DNA of 7,514 bases from an uncultured Pseudomonadota bacterium. Lineage in GTDB: Bacteria; Pseudomonadota; Alphaproteobacteria; RUG11792. This document shows positions 6,854 to 7,514 of this stretch, in pieces. Both the position numbers and the translations under genes were made by a program. The notes under the pieces are model-generated. The model did not search any database and was not told the origin of the DNA. It saw only the letters and a list, made by a program, of their open reading frames with translations. Position 1 is the first letter of the stretch, and every line of letters starts with the position of its first letter. Where the stretch lies: NCBI GenBank assembly GCA_902773285.1, contig CACYDS010000051.1, positions 1 through 7,514 of the forward strand, in the 5' to 3' direction.

Positions 6854-7514
6854 TCAGTAGGCTCTCTCGACTAATCCTTTTAGCCGCTCAAATAGCCATT
6901 GGCAAAGATCGGAGCTGCGGCAATTATCTCTACCAACAATAATTGTTGGATTGTCCTTCGCTTTCCACTCTGAAGAGTTTTCGTCTCTATAATCTGTAAT
7001 TATATATAATTCAGCGATGTGCAGCTGATTATCAGCACATTCGAATGTTGGACAATATTTAAATATTTGATTCGGGCGCTTATCATCGAATTGATAGAAA
7101 CATTCAGTAAACGTCAGTTTGTTATTATCAGATGAGTCAGACACCCTAGGTGCTATATATTTAATATCTGTACCATCATACTTCTGTTTGCTCTGTCTAA
7201 ATTCATACAACTCCTCATTTAATTTTAGAGCCGCCACATAATCTTGTATAACTTGAACAGCGTCATCTATAGCTTTACCATATTCGTTTTTGTCATAATT
7301 TGCCTTTAGTTTGCCTAATTTATCCTCCAAGAGTTTCTTTACATTAGAAAGCTTGTAAGTATATTCATTCTTATTCTCAGGCAGCCATTCTCTATTAATA
7401 GCCTCATTGATATAGTTATATAAAATCACTGCATTCCAATGCTTCTGTTTATAAGTTTCTGGTTTTGTACCTTCAAAAGTTATAATATCTGCAGCATTTT
7501 TATCTTTAAACTCA
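6854..7514 (-). CDS. Unrecognised protein, 5' end beyond the window
   Basis: I do not recognise this protein. The frame is open from the window edge to a TGA at 6854-6856, giving about 219 visible residues. The GTG at 7429 is an internal codon at best, since the frame continues upstream without a stop. The visible N-terminal half is rich in Lys, Glu, Asn and Tyr and probably helical (for example KLSNVKKLLEDKLGKL). The C-terminal third looks globular, with several cysteines (contexts TECFY, KYCPTFEC, DNCRSSDLCQW) and a strand-like TIIVGRD near the end. There is no membrane segment in the visible part. It is on the same strand as tig but separated by 260 nt with a candidate promoter, so it is probably not in that operon. 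An accessory or host-interaction protein is possible, but this is only a guess from its neighbourhood. Confidence 0.7.
   Translation of the reverse strand, partial: EFKDKNAADIITFEGTKPETYKQKHWNAVILYNYINEAINREWLPENKNEYTYKLSNVKKLLEDKLGKLKANYDKNEYGKAIDDAVQVIQDYVAALKLNEELYEFRQSKQKYDGTDIKYIAPRVSDSSDNNKLTFTECFYQFDDKRPNQIFKYCPTFECADNQLHIAELYIITDYRDENSSEWKAKDNPTIIVGRDNCRSSDLCQWLFERLKGLVERAY

Overview
The window looks like chromosome from an AT-rich alphaproteobacterium that lives inside or with a eukaryotic host. The alphaproteobacterial placement rests mainly on the DksA homologue: its zinc-finger region reads YGYCEETGEPIGLKRLEARP, a form I associate with alphaproteobacteria. The host association is inferred from low GC, compact overlapping genes and a eukaryotic-type deubiquitinase gene. 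Holosporales- or Rickettsiales-like bacteria fit best, but the sequence does not settle the taxon.

Left part (about 1-1392, + strand): a ubiquitin-specific-protease (USP, peptidase C19) homologue in one continuous frame, interrupted by two in-frame TAA codons (820-822 and 1066-1068). Both catalytic boxes are recognisable: a Cys box (CYFNSVMQ) and a His box (TGVHF, then a Trp and ND). There is no frameshift, so it reads as a recently inactivated host-directed effector. It converges on the housekeeping block.

Middle part (1454-6593, all - strand; read right to left): tig (trigger factor), clpP, clpX, dksA, era and a five-segment membrane protein that resembles complex I subunit NuoJ. The first three form a protein-folding and proteolysis operon. 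tig and clpP are 1 nt apart and clpX follows after 73 nt. A candidate promoter with a small palindrome lies upstream of tig. dksA has its own candidate promoter in the 195-nt gap after clpX, then overlaps era, which overlaps the membrane protein. The lon gene that often follows clpX is absent here and its place is taken by dksA-era.

Right part (6854-7514, - strand): the 3' portion of a gene I do not recognise, open to the window edge. The 260-nt gap between it and tig carries the tig leader and promoter and no gene that I can see.

The conserved core is ordinary. The part worth a second look is the accessory material on its flanks, above all the broken deubiquitinase.
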